Assembly (NCBI RefSeq): GCF_027587375.1
Contig: NZ_JAMXIC010000014.1
Coordinates: 60,863 to 124,862 of the forward strand
Length of the DNA: 64,000 bases
Direction of reading: 5' to 3'
From: Arthrobacter sp. B2a2-09
Lineage (GTDB): Bacteria; Actinomycetota; Actinomycetes; Actinomycetales; Micrococcaceae
Within the stretch, counting starts at the first letter, position 1. The number at the start of each line of letters is the position of its first letter. A program made the translations under genes and the position numbers. This document shows positions 33,048-41,933 of this stretch, piece by piece. The notes under the pieces were generated by a model. It saw nothing but the letters and a program-made list of their open reading frames with translations, searched no databases and was not told the origin of the DNA.

Positions 33048-34655
33048 ATGAAGACACAAGGCACGATCAAGGCGGCTCTAAGCGCCGTCACTGTCGGCGT
33101 GCTATCACTGACGATGGCCGCCTGCTCCTCCGGTTCTGCACCCAAGACAGCTAGCAACGAGCTGGCGAACGGCAAAACGTTCACATTGCGGCTGAGCGTG
33201 GACCCCGGATCCCTGGACCCCCTCTTCGCCTCGAATTCCGTAACTCAGCAGACCGCCAGATTCCTTTACGACACGCTCGTGAACTTTGATCCCGACGGCA
33301 ATGTGGTGGCCGGCCTGGCGCAGAGCTGGCAGGGCACAACCACCGAGGCCACCTTCACGCTACGCAAGAACATCACGTGTTCGGACGGCAGTGCGCTGAC
33401 ACCCGAAATTGTGGCAGCGAACATCAACTTCGTCGGTGACCCCAGCAACAACTCCACCCAGACGGGCATTTCCGTTGCTCCCGGAGCGAAGGCCACGTCG
33501 GACAGTGAAAAAGGAACAGTCACGGTGACCACACCGTCGCCGGAACCTTTCCTGATCCGGAACGTGGGCAGCCTGCCGATCGTTTGCGCGGCAGGCACCA
33601 AGGATCGCGGCCTGCTTGCGAAGGGTGCCGACGGCACCGGCATGTACACGGTCACAGAGGTGGCTGCAGGTGACCATTACACCCTGACCCGGCGCAAGGA
33701 CTATGCGTGGGGTCCTGGCGATTGGAAGACCGATCAGGCGGGCCTGCCGGACAAAGTTGTCCTCAAGGTCATCTCCAACGAGACCACCGCAGCGAACCTG
33801 CTCTTGTCCGGAGAAGTGAATGCGGCCACCATTATCGGGCCCGACAAACAGAGGCTCCAGGCCAAGAAGGCATTCCAACGTGACTTGGTAACGGCGCTGG
33901 GTCAAATCTGGTTCAACCAGAAGCCGGGATTGCCCGGCTCGGATGAAAAGGTGCGGCGCGCCTTGACGCAGGCGCTGAAACTCGACGAACTCGGGCAGGT
34001 GGTAACCAGCGGAGACGGCAAGCCCGCTACGGGTCTCATTGCTCCTGTACTTAGCCCCTGCAAGCAGGACACACTCAGTGGCAACCTCCCCGGGCACGAC
34101 CTCGACGCTGCGAAATCCGCGCTGGATGCTGCCGGCTGGAAGGTCGGCGCGAACGGTGTCCGCAGCAAGGATGGGACGCCGCTGAAGATGGAGTTCTTCT
34201 ACCCCAGCACCATGGGACCGACCTTTGCTGCTGGCGCCGAGTTGATTAAGGAAGTTTGGTCCGGTATCGGTGTTGACGTTCTCCTCAGGCCAGTCACGGA
34301 TGCGGAGGGCAGTTCACTCATCCTCGGTGGAGAAGGCGGTTGGAACGCCGCTTTCGTTCCCATCGGCGTGGGCCTGCCCAATGAACTTGTGCCGCTCGTT
34401 TCCGGGCCCACACCGCCCAACGGCAGTAATTTTGCCTTCCTTAACAACGCCGGCTATCTGGAGAACGTCCAAAAGGCCGTTAGCGCCACTGGAGAAGCCG
34501 GCTGTGAGTATTGGGCAGCAGCCGAACGGAAGCTCTTTGAGCACGTTGACGTGGTGCCCTTCGTCAACTCGGCGACTCCGACCTTCGCTGTAGGGGCAAC
34601 CTTTGAACTGGCAGACGGACAATTGGCCCCCTCCTCGGTCCGCATGCTGCGCTAA
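33048..34655 (+). CDS. Peptide ABC transporter substrate-binding lipoprotein (SBP family 5)
   Basis: 535-residue DppA/OppA-type binding protein. The lipoprotein signal peptide ends in the lipobox LTMAAC, so it is anchored outside the membrane by Cys25. The SBP-5 start of the mature protein (RLSVDPGSLDPLFASNSV) and the internal repeats of the peptide-binding fold are evident. It stands 124 bp downstream of the hydrolase pair and is followed by a strong terminator. It is the natural partner of the leftward dppB/dppCD/dppF genes, which have no binding protein in their own operon. Confidence 0.88.
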   Translation: MKTQGTIKAALSAVTVGVLSLTMAACSSGSAPKTASNELANGKTFTLRLSVDPGSLDPLFASNSVTQQTARFLYDTLVNFDPDGNVVAGLAQSWQGTTTEATFTLRKNITCSDGSALTPEIVAANINFVGDPSNNSTQTGISVAPGAKATSDSEKGTVTVTTPSPEPFLIRNVGSLPIVCAAGTKDRGLLAKGADGTGMYTVTEVAAGDHYTLTRRKDYAWGPGDWKTDQAGLPDKVVLKVISNETTAANLLLSGEVNAATIIGPDKQRLQAKKAFQRDLVTALGQIWFNQKPGLPGSDEKVRRALTQALKLDELGQVVTSGDGKPATGLIAPVLSPCKQDTLSGNLPGHDLDAAKSALDAAGWKVGANGVRSKDGTPLKMEFFYPSTMGPTFAAGAELIKEVWSGIGVDVLLRPVTDAEGSSLILGGEGGWNAAFVPIGVGLPNELVPLVSGPTPPNGSNFAFLNNAGYLENVQKAVSATGEAGCEYWAAAERKLFEHVDVVPFVNSATPTFAVGATFELADGQLAPSSVRMLR

Positions 34656-34669
34656 CAGTTTCGCTCATT

Positions 34670-34706
34670 GAATGCTCCGTCCTGCCGATGGCAGGGCGGA
34701 GCATTC
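34670..34706 (+). terminator. Rho-independent-type hairpin after binding-protein gene
   Basis: GAATGCTCCGTCCTGCC pairs with the following GCAGGGCGGAGCATTC around a short GATG loop, with one G-T pair. It begins 15 bp after the stop of the binding-protein gene and is followed by a short T-run (CATTTTG). Confidence 0.8.
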
Positions 34707-34801
34707 TCATTTTGACGGTGGTTCTCCAGGACAATCCCCACGGGCAACTGTTGGTCCTCACGGACAAAGCCAGAAGCCCCCAACCGAACCAAGATTGAAT
34801 C

Positions 34802-35671
34802 ATGTCACTCAATCTTGACGCCCACTCTTCTGCTGAGCGCGCCCAGTTCAATGCCGCCTCTGCAGCGGCCAAGGCCAACGTCCGAATCGTCGACGAGCAC
34901 CACCGTGAGAGGCTTCAGGACATCGAAGGGCTGTTGGTGGCCATCTGGGGGATGTCTCCCCACGGAGCCCCGATCCCATTTGACCTGCTCCGAAGCATTT
35001 CCCACGCCGGCTGCAATGTTTCTGCGGCGTACACCCCGGAAGGAGTGCTCTGTGGGGCCGCGGTGGCCATTGTCTCTCCCGAGGGGTCCACGTATTCGCT
35101 GATAGCCGGGGTGCTTCCCGGCATTGCGGACAAGGGAGTGGGTTTCGCCCTCAAGCAACATCAACGGGCTTGGTCGCTGGCACGCGGAATCGAAACCATG
35201 ACATGGACTTTCGATCCCCTGGTCAGCCGGAACGCCCGCTTCAATCTGTCCAAACTTGGTGGCGTTACTTCCGAGTACGAGAGAAACTTCTACGGCGCAA
35301 TGCAGGACGACATCAACGCCGACGACGAATCGGACAGGCTCGTGGTGATCTGGCCGCTGTCCTCGGAGCGGAGCGTCAGATGCAGCGAAGGCCTGGTGGA
35401 CGACGTGAACCTGCCCCAAGGCGCGCTGAACAATGCACTGGAATATGGGCCCGACTCCCAGCCTGCGCTCGTGCAATCGGAAGGTAACCTCTGGTGCCGG
35501 GCGCCGCAGGACATCGTCGCGCTGAGGGGATCCGACGCCCAGGAAGCAGCGATGTGGCGGTTGCAGCTCCGCGAAGTCCTGGAGACTGCTTTCGCATCCG
35601 GCTACATCGCTTCGGGAGTCACCCGGACTGGCTGGTACAAGCTCACGCCTGCTGCAACCACCACCCAGTAG
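34802..35671 (+). CDS. GNAT superfamily acyltransferase (COG3375-like)
   Basis: 289-residue protein of the predicted GNAT family seen beside enolase-type racemases in other bacteria. LLVAIWGM near residue 44, the acyl-CoA region following YSLIAGVLPGIADKGVGFAL, and TWTFDPLVSRNARFNLSKLG near residue 140 are the conserved stretches. In Geobacillus a protein of this kind N-succinylates D-amino acids as the first step of a D-to-L conversion that uses an N-succinylamino acid racemase; the enolase-superfamily gene at 23004 would be the second step here. The family link to that enzyme is from memory and unverified. It has its own promoter space after a terminator. Confidence 0.7.
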   Translation: MSLNLDAHSSAERAQFNAASAAAKANVRIVDEHHRERLQDIEGLLVAIWGMSPHGAPIPFDLLRSISHAGCNVSAAYTPEGVLCGAAVAIVSPEGSTYSLIAGVLPGIADKGVGFALKQHQRAWSLARGIETMTWTFDPLVSRNARFNLSKLGGVTSEYERNFYGAMQDDINADDESDRLVVIWPLSSERSVRCSEGLVDDVNLPQGALNNALEYGPDSQPALVQSEGNLWCRAPQDIVALRGSDAQEAAMWRLQLREVLETAFASGYIASGVTRTGWYKLTPAATTTQ

Positions 35672-35754
35672 CCGAATTAAGTATCCGTTGCGCTACATGA
35701 CGCGCACCGGCCGACCTCCGCTGCACACTGCGCAGCGCCCACGAAGGAGACCGC

Positions 35755-36600
35755 ATGAAGGTATACATTTCTGTTGACATGGAGGGCATCTCGGGGGTGG
35801 CCACCTACGACCAAATTATTCGTGGTGGTACCGGCTACCCCCGGGCGCAGGCCCTGATGACGGCCGAGACCAACGCGGCCGTGGAAGGAGCCTTCGAGGG
35901 CGGCGCAACCGAGGTCCTGGTCAATGACAGCCACGGGACAATGAACAACCTCCTGCACGAGGACCTCGATCCCCGCGCCCGCGTAATTTTCGGAAATCCC
36001 ACAGCCTTCTGCATGGCTGAAGGGCTGACGCCAGACTTCGATGTCGCCTTCTACATCGGGTATCACGCCCCCGCGGGCGTGGAAGGGCTGCTGGCCCATA
36101 GCTTTTCCGGCCTGTTTACCAGTTTCAAGCTCAATGGTGAGATCGCCTCAGAGGCATCCATCAATGCCCTCTTCGCAGCTACCCGCGGCGTCCCCGTCGG
36201 TTTGGTAACGGGCGACAACGTCATCTGCGATATCGCTGAACGCGAGTTCCCGGGTGTGCTGACCGTTCCCGTCAAGGTTGCCCACGGGTTCCAGGCCGCC
36301 AACAGCCTCTCCCCCACCTACGCCCGCGCGGCCATCCGCAAGAGTGCGCGTGCTGCAGTCCAAGGCGTCGAGAAGACCCGGCTACTGCCTGTACCGGACC
36401 AGCTCCGGCTTGAGATCGGTTTCCAGAACCCCTTGGCCGCCGAGTTGTTGGAAGCCGTTCCCGGCGTGTCGCGGGTCAGCAACCTGGTGATCGCCAGGGA
36501 GGTCGAATCCGCCGAGGAGCTTTTGGGGATGATTGGGACCACGTACGAGTTGGCAGCAGTTGCCGCGAAAACAATGTTCCTCCGCGAATCCCTGAGATAG
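35755..36600 (+). CDS. dppA: DppA-like D-aminopeptidase (M55 family), copy 1
   Basis: 281-residue zinc D-aminopeptidase. The candidate metal ligands D8 and E10 (SVDMEG), H60 (NDSHGT), H104 (GYHAP) and E133 (SEAS) occur at the same numbers as in the Bacillus subtilis decameric DppA, with H115 (LAHSFSG) also kept. It removes N-terminal D-residues, for example from D-Ala-D-Ala. It follows the GNAT gene by 83 bp with AAGGAG before ATG. The second copy at 41934 is about three quarters identical by eye, so the pair probably arose by duplication. No signal peptide: a cytoplasmic enzyme. Confidence 0.92.
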   Translation: MKVYISVDMEGISGVATYDQIIRGGTGYPRAQALMTAETNAAVEGAFEGGATEVLVNDSHGTMNNLLHEDLDPRARVIFGNPTAFCMAEGLTPDFDVAFYIGYHAPAGVEGLLAHSFSGLFTSFKLNGEIASEASINALFAATRGVPVGLVTGDNVICDIAEREFPGVLTVPVKVAHGFQAANSLSPTYARAAIRKSARAAVQGVEKTRLLPVPDQLRLEIGFQNPLAAELLEAVPGVSRVSNLVIAREVESAEELLGMIGTTYELAAVAAKTMFLRESLR

Positions 36601-36614
36601 CGTCCGCCTCTTCG

Positions 36615-36662
36615 TTAAAGACCTCTGCAGGAGCCGGATCCGGCTCCTGCAGAGGTCTTTAA
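36615..36662. terminator. 48-bp perfect palindrome, bidirectional terminator
   Basis: The sequence from TTAAAGACCTCTGCAGG through the GGATCC centre to its exact reverse complement is a perfect 48-bp palindrome. As RNA it forms a stem of about 22 bp with A- and U-rich ends on both strands, ideal for terminating both the rightward dppA and the leftward ABC operon, which meet here. Confidence 0.9.
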
Positions 36663-36687
36663 TATCCCGGTCGAAACCGCTCAGGAT

Positions 36688-37491
36688 TTAGTATCGGATC
36701 CGCGGAATCGAGTTAAGAAGTGTCCGGGTGTACTGATCCCGGGGTTCGGCAAAGAGACTTTCAGTGTCCCCGTCTTCCACGATATTGCCGCGGTACATCA
36801 CGGCGACGTTCTCACAAAGATTCCGGACCACTGCCAAATCATGTGCGATGAACAAAACAGACAACCCCAGTTCGTCCCTCAGGTCCGCCAAGAGGTTGAC
36901 GATGCCGGCCTGCACGGACACGTCCAAGGCAGATACGGCCTCGTCAGCAACCAACAATGACGGCTCCAGCGCGAGGGCTTTCGCGATGGCCACCCTTTGG
37001 CGCTGCCCTCCGGACATGGAAATCGGGTAGCTGTCCAGTGCCCTGGCCGGCAGTTGTACTTGGCTCATCAGCTCAAGGCACCTCTTACCGATATCCCGTG
37101 ATTCCGCGATCCGGTGAACCCGCAGCAGCTCGGCCAGTGATTGACGAATAGTCATCCTTGGATCCAACGACGAGTACGGATCCTGAAACACCATCTGGAT
37201 GTGGCGTCTCTGCTCTTTGGTACGTCGGACAGGCAACTCGTCGCCGTTGAAAACCACGGTTCCTGTGAAAGAACGCTCCAAAGCTGTCAGAACGCGGGCC
37301 AGAGTGGATTTGCCGGAGCCTGATTCACCTACCAGCCCATGGATTGTGCCCCTGGGGACGCTGAGGTTGACGTCGTTCAGGGCAACGATTTTGCGTCGGC
37401 CGTGACCCCGGCCTGTGGAGAATTCGACGCGTATGTCCCGCATCTCGAGGATGTTTTCGGAAGCCTGCTGAGTCAGCTGGGTTTTGGACAT
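36688..37491 (-). CDS. Peptide ABC transporter ATPase (DppF/OppF-type)
   Basis: 267-residue ATP-binding subunit. Walker A GESGSGKST near residue 55, Q-loop region QMVFQDPYSSLDPRM near residue 97, signature MSGGQRQR near residue 158, Walker B LLVADEAVSALD near residue 179 and switch His in IAHDLAV near residue 213. The C-terminus is short and lacks the long Cys-rich tail of typical OppF, ending SIPRIRY. It is the last gene of the second leftward importer operon, 3 bp after dppD, and ends at the palindromic terminator. Confidence 0.9.
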   Translation of the reverse strand: MSKTQLTQQASENILEMRDIRVEFSTGRGHGRRKIVALNDVNLSVPRGTIHGLVGESGSGKSTLARVLTALERSFTGTVVFNGDELPVRRTKEQRRHIQMVFQDPYSSLDPRMTIRQSLAELLRVHRIAESRDIGKRCLELMSQVQLPARALDSYPISMSGGQRQRVAIAKALALEPSLLVADEAVSALDVSVQAGIVNLLADLRDELGLSVLFIAHDLAVVRNLCENVAVMYRGNIVEDGDTESLFAEPRDQYTRTLLNSIPRIRY

Positions 37492-37494
37492 GTG

Positions 37495-38430
37495 CTAGTG
37501 CTCCTCAAGGATCGAATGGGAGTCCGGCGCATGGTCCGCTATCCGCATCGCGAATGAATAGTCGGCCGGCCTGTCTCGAAGCGCCGGTGTGGTCCCGGGT
37601 ATCGATCGAAGCCGTTGACCGGGTTCGTCAATACGCGGCGTCGCGGTGAGGAGGGCGCGCGTGTAGTCTTCGCGCGGATTTCCCAATACCTCTGCCGCGC
37701 TGCCGGATTCCACCAGGCGACCCGCGTACAGGACGCTGATTGTGCTGCAGAGTTCGGAGACAACAGCCAAGTCATGCGTGACGTACAGAATGCCGGCGTT
37801 GAGCTCAGCCCGCAGTCCGTCAAACAGGGCCAGGACCTGCGCCTGGACGGTCACGTCGAGTGCGGTTGTTGGTTCGTCACAGAGAATCAGCTCGGGTTCG
37901 CATGCCACACTGGCGGCGATCATCACACGCTGCCTCATCCCTCCGGATAATTGGAAGGGATAGGCGTCCACCCGCAACTCCGGGCTGGGTATCCCCACCA
38001 ACCCCATCATGTGGATGGCGTACTCCCGGGCCTGCTTTCGGCTCAAGCCCTTCCGTTGGGCGATGCCGTCCGTTATCTGGGTGCCAACGCGGGCAATTGG
38101 ATTCAGTGCCACAGCGGGTTCCTGGAACACCATTGATATACCCGTGCCACGGATCTTCCGGAAGTTCCGGCCGTTGTTCGCAAACAAGTCCGTGCCATTA
38201 AAGTACGCGCTGCCTCCGCTGACTCGGGCGTTGGTGGGCAGCAAACCCATGAGCGAACGAAGGGCCAGGCTCTTTCCGGAACCCGATTCCCCTACAAGTC
38301 CATGGGCTTCCGCCCGCTGGACCGTAAAGGAAACGTCCTTCAGTGCAGCGTACTCACGGCCTTGGATGGACACATCAACGCACAACCCCTCCACCTTCAG
38401 GAGAGGCTGGCCCTCTGATGCCCCGCTCAT
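37495..38430 (-). CDS. Peptide ABC transporter ATPase (DppD/OppD-type)
   Basis: 311-residue ATP-binding subunit. Walker A GESGSGKSL near residue 45, the QEPAVALNPIARVG segment, signature LSGGMRQR near residue 162, Walker B LILCDEPTTALD near residue 183 and VTHDLAV with the switch His. The ATG at 38430 overlaps the stop of the upstream dppC gene as ATGA, which fixes the start. It forms a heterodimeric ATPase with the following DppF-type subunit. Confidence 0.9.
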   Translation of the reverse strand: MSGASEGQPLLKVEGLCVDVSIQGREYAALKDVSFTVQRAEAHGLVGESGSGKSLALRSLMGLLPTNARVSGGSAYFNGTDLFANNGRNFRKIRGTGISMVFQEPAVALNPIARVGTQITDGIAQRKGLSRKQAREYAIHMMGLVGIPSPELRVDAYPFQLSGGMRQRVMIAASVACEPELILCDEPTTALDVTVQAQVLALFDGLRAELNAGILYVTHDLAVVSELCSTISVLYAGRLVESGSAAEVLGNPREDYTRALLTATPRIDEPGQRLRSIPGTTPALRDRPADYSFAMRIADHAPDSHSILEEH

Positions 38431-39323
38431 CGCTTTGCTCGCAGCGCGTTGGCGATTCCGTCGCCCAGGAATGTGAGCGAGAGGCTGGCGAGAATAACAG
38501 CTGCACCCGGAATCAACACAAGCGCGTAGATTCCGGAAGCCAGGAACTGTTGGCCGTCGCTGATCATTTGTCCCCAATCAGGAGTTGGTGGGACGATGCC
38601 CAATCCGAAGTAGCTCAGCGTTACGATCACGCCGATGTTGGCGACGACGTCACTCATGGCGAAAACGATTGCTTGCGTCATCGTGTTGGGCAAGACGTGC
38701 CGGACCACGATGCGGGCGTTGCCAAGTCCGCCGGTCTCGCAGGATTGGATGAAGTCCCTGCCCCGGACCACGAGCGTTTCGGCACGCACGATCCTCGCGT
38801 AGGAAACCCAGCTCACAATGCTGATGGCCAGGAATATACTCATGGGCCCGTTGCCGAAGACGAAGACCAGGGTAATGACGAGAACGAAGAACGGGAAAGC
38901 AGAAACGACGTCGGCAATGCGCATTGTCAGCGTGTCGAACCAGCCACCGAAGTACCCGCACAGCGCGCCCACAACCGTCCCCAGAACAAAGGGAAAGAGG
39001 ACGGCCAGGACGGCAATGCCCAAGTCGCTGCGGGCGCCAAAAAGGAGACGGCTCCAGGTGTCCCGGCCCAGATTGTCTGTCCCGAGCGGGTGCGCTGCAG
39101 TTGGCCCTGACAAGGCATTTGCCAAGTCCTGGGCCGTCGGGTCGTGGGGAGTCAGGAGCGGGGCAAACACTGCCGCCAGGACCATTGCACCGAAGATGAC
39201 GCCTCCGATGAGGAGTTCAATGTTGGATCCACGATGTAATGGGCGCATCCGGAAGCGCCACGGAGGTTTGCTCCCGTCGAGTCCGGTTTTGGTTGCAGTT
39301 TGGGGAAGAAGCGTCTGTGTCAT
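38427..39323 (-). CDS. Peptide ABC transporter permease (DppC-type)
   Basis: 298-residue inner-membrane permease. The N-terminal DppC helix is followed by LLTPHDPTAQD and LGTDNLGRDTWSRLL, both diagnostic. The ATPase-contact loop is VRGRDFIQSCETGGLG near residue 190, and YFGLGIVPPTPDWGQMI near the C-terminus is the typical last loop. Overlaps with both neighbours (4 bp each) show tight translational coupling with dppB and dppD. Confidence 0.92.
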   Translation of the reverse strand: MTQTLLPQTATKTGLDGSKPPWRFRMRPLHRGSNIELLIGGVIFGAMVLAAVFAPLLTPHDPTAQDLANALSGPTAAHPLGTDNLGRDTWSRLLFGARSDLGIAVLAVLFPFVLGTVVGALCGYFGGWFDTLTMRIADVVSAFPFFVLVITLVFVFGNGPMSIFLAISIVSWVSYARIVRAETLVVRGRDFIQSCETGGLGNARIVVRHVLPNTMTQAIVFAMSDVVANIGVIVTLSYFGLGIVPPTPDWGQMISDGQQFLASGIYALVLIPGAAVILASLSLTFLGDGIANALRAKR

Positions 39324-40255
39324 GCCAGTCTCGCTCTCGGGTCAAGTAGGGCATAGGACAGGTCCGTGACGAGGTAGACCACAACAACGATTCCCGCAAA
39401 GACAAGGGTGGTGGCCTGGACCACGGGAAAGTCCCTCCCGAGGATGCCGGCCAACATGAGGCTTCCCATTCCCGGAATGGCAAAGACCTTTTCCACCACC
39501 AGGGCCCCACCGGCCAGGACGCCGGCTTGGATTCCCAGGATGGTGACCCCGGAAATGCTGCCGTTGCGGATGGCGTAAGCAGCCAGCACGGTGGCTGGCT
39601 TCAACCCCTTGGAGTGGCCAAAAGCGACGAAGTCGCTTTGCAGTGCGTCCGTCAAGGACGCTCTCAGGCTGTTGACCAGCATGGGCACGATTCCCAAGGC
39701 GATTGTGATGGCCGGCAAGACGAGAGAATGCAGGTGTTCCGCCGACGTCCTGCCGTAGCCCCCCACGGGAAACCAGTGCAGATTGAGGCCAAAGACGATC
39801 ACCAGCAGGGTTCCGATCAGGAACGTAGGAGTTCCTTGTGCCACGGCACCAAAAATGCGAACCCCGATGTCGGCGCCTCCCCGGCCCCGGACAGCAACCC
39901 AGGTTGCGAGTGGAAGGGAGATCACGACCGCAAACGTCACCGCCATGAGCATGAGCAGGAGCGTGGTGGGCAGCCGTTCCGCGAGCAGCGAGGCGATGGG
40001 CGACCGGTATTGGAACGATGTTCCCAAGTTGCCGCTGACAAGATCAGTCAGGAAATGCCAGTACTGTGCGCCCAGGGGCTGATCCAACCCCCACTCGGCT
40101 CGTAGGGCTTGAACTGCCGACTCGGAGGCCTTATCCCCCAGGGTTGCCCGGGCGGGATCGCCGGGAGTGGCATGAACAAGGACAAAGGTCGCCGTGACAA
40201 CGCCCCAGACCACGAGGGCAAGAAGGCTAAGCCTGCGGACCAGGAACCGAGTCAT
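39320..40255 (-). CDS. Peptide ABC transporter permease (DppB-type)
   Basis: 311-residue inner-membrane permease. VHATPGDPARATLG near residue 28 and LGTSFQYRSP near residue 75 are DppB periplasmic motifs; five or six hydrophobic helices and the terminal ALLDPRARL follow. It begins 52 bp after the binding-protein gene and overlaps dppC by 4 bp. Compared with the first importer (29402) it is clearly a distinct paralogue, so the two systems may take up different peptides. Confidence 0.92.
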   Translation of the reverse strand: MTRFLVRRLSLLALVVWGVVTATFVLVHATPGDPARATLGDKASESAVQALRAEWGLDQPLGAQYWHFLTDLVSGNLGTSFQYRSPIASLLAERLPTTLLLMLMAVTFAVVISLPLATWVAVRGRGGADIGVRIFGAVAQGTPTFLIGTLLVIVFGLNLHWFPVGGYGRTSAEHLHSLVLPAITIALGIVPMLVNSLRASLTDALQSDFVAFGHSKGLKPATVLAAYAIRNGSISGVTILGIQAGVLAGGALVVEKVFAIPGMGSLMLAGILGRDFPVVQATTLVFAGIVVVVYLVTDLSYALLDPRARLA

Positions 40256-40307
40256 TTGCCCTCACCTGATCCGGCGCAGCTCCCTGATGCTGTCAGTTTG
40301 CCCATGG

Positions 40308-41870
40308 CTATTTCGACAACCACGTGTTGACCAGGTTGTAGTTGCCGGTGATGGACGGCTGGAAGTCGTGGACCTTGTCGCTGTAGCTATAGAGCGTGGG
40401 CTGGTAAAGCAGCGGCACCATGGGCTGGTCGTCGTTGACCTTTTGCTGGATGGTGGAGTAGATCTTTAACCTCTTAGCCTGGTCACTGAGGCTCGCCGCT
40501 TGTGTTGCCAGGTCGGCAACCTGCTGATTGTCATATCCTGTGTACATGGCGTTGGAGCCACCGGATTTCGCTGCGATGAACCGCACCAACTCGTCGGGGT
40601 CCGTGATGTCGGTGGTGGCGTTGCTGATCGCCATGTCATAGTCCATCGACTTCCTCGTGGCCCGCAGCGCCCCTGGTTCCATCTGGTTGATGGTCAGGGT
40701 GATGCCTATTTCGGAAAGCTCGCTCTGCAGGATTTGAGCAGTGGTCAACTGGGTTGCGTTGCCGCTGGCCACCAGGATGTCCGCGCTGAATCCCGCTGGC
40801 TTAGAGGACAGCCCCATCTCTTTCTTTGCTTCTTCGAGGTTGAACTGCCTGCCCTTGACGTTTGCGTCATAGGCCCAGTAGGCGGGGCTGAGGAACGAAC
40901 CAGCGGCAGTCCCCTGGCCGAAGTTGGCGGCCTTCAGTATCGCTTCGCGGTCAATGGCATAAGCGATGGCCCGGCGCACGTGTACATCCGTGAACGGGGC
41001 CCTGGTGTTGTTGAGCGAGAGGAAGCTGGTGTAGCTGCTGTCGAATGCTGAAGCCTTCAGTCCCGGCGTTGAGGAGAGTGCCGCGAAGCTGCTGGCCGCA
41101 GGCATCTCATTGACGGTGATCTGGCCACCCTGTAGCTGCGTCGCGCGAGTATTGGCATCTGCCACCGCAACAAAGGTTACGGCATCAAGATACGGCCGGT
41201 CAGTACCCCAGTAAGCCGTATTTTTGACGAGATCCAGCTGTTGCCCTTGGGTCCAATTCTTCACCTTAAACGGCCCTGATCCCACGGGGGCCTTGGCGAA
41301 CTCTTCCCTGGACTTGCCGCCGTAATTTGCCGGGACTATGGAATTTGCATAAAGAGCCAACACCGATGGCAGGGGCGACCATGCGGTCTTTGTCCTGACC
41401 ACGACGGTCTCCGGCGAGGGAGTGTCGATCCCGGCGATTTGCTCATTCAGGAACCCTGAGGGCAGATTCGGATCCGAGGCGGCGTCCAGGGAGAACTTCA
41501 CATCCGCCGAGGTGAGAGGGGTGCCGTCGGAAAAGGTGGCACCGTGCCTCAGCGTGAACGTCCACGCAAGCTTGTCCTCGGACTGGACCCAATCCGTGGC
41601 GAGGGACGGCTTGAGGCTCTGACCGTCCGCCGAAGGGACAATGAGAGTGTCGTAGATATCTTCTATTGTCCAAATGGATTCGTTGTCGGAAGCATCGGCC
41701 GGCATCAAAGTCATCACGTCCAGTTCCCGGGCCATGACAAGGTGCCCACCCGCTTGGGGCGTCCCCGTCCCATCCGAGGATGGGGACAGATCCGGGGAGC
41801 ACCCGACCAGGAGTAGGGATGCGATGACAGTCGAGGCGGCCAACGCTGGCAGCCACTTGTTTGGAATCAT
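40308..41870 (-). CDS. Peptide ABC transporter substrate-binding lipoprotein (SBP family 5)
   Basis: 520-residue extracytoplasmic binding protein with a lipobox (LLLVGC, lipidated Cys24). The mature part shows SBP-5 features: VMARELDVMTLMP near residue 45, LKPSLATDWVQSED near residue 86 and the GSGPFKVKNWTQGQ segment near residue 190 that forms the hinge side of the peptide pocket. It sits between the second D-aminopeptidase and dppB in one operon, which suggests that the imported ligands contain D-residues or D-Ala-D-Ala. Confidence 0.9.
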   Translation of the reverse strand: MIPNKWLPALAASTVIASLLLVGCSPDLSPSSDGTGTPQAGGHLVMARELDVMTLMPADASDNESIWTIEDIYDTLIVPSADGQSLKPSLATDWVQSEDKLAWTFTLRHGATFSDGTPLTSADVKFSLDAASDPNLPSGFLNEQIAGIDTPSPETVVVRTKTAWSPLPSVLALYANSIVPANYGGKSREEFAKAPVGSGPFKVKNWTQGQQLDLVKNTAYWGTDRPYLDAVTFVAVADANTRATQLQGGQITVNEMPAASSFAALSSTPGLKASAFDSSYTSFLSLNNTRAPFTDVHVRRAIAYAIDREAILKAANFGQGTAAGSFLSPAYWAYDANVKGRQFNLEEAKKEMGLSSKPAGFSADILVASGNATQLTTAQILQSELSEIGITLTINQMEPGALRATRKSMDYDMAISNATTDITDPDELVRFIAAKSGGSNAMYTGYDNQQVADLATQAASLSDQAKRLKIYSTIQQKVNDDQPMVPLLYQPTLYSYSDKVHDFQPSITGNYNLVNTWLSK

Positions 41871-41933
41871 TGTTTGTCCTCAATAACGGGCTTTGGGCCC
41901 AGTGGTGTAGTACTTCATTAGGTCTGCGGGAGG

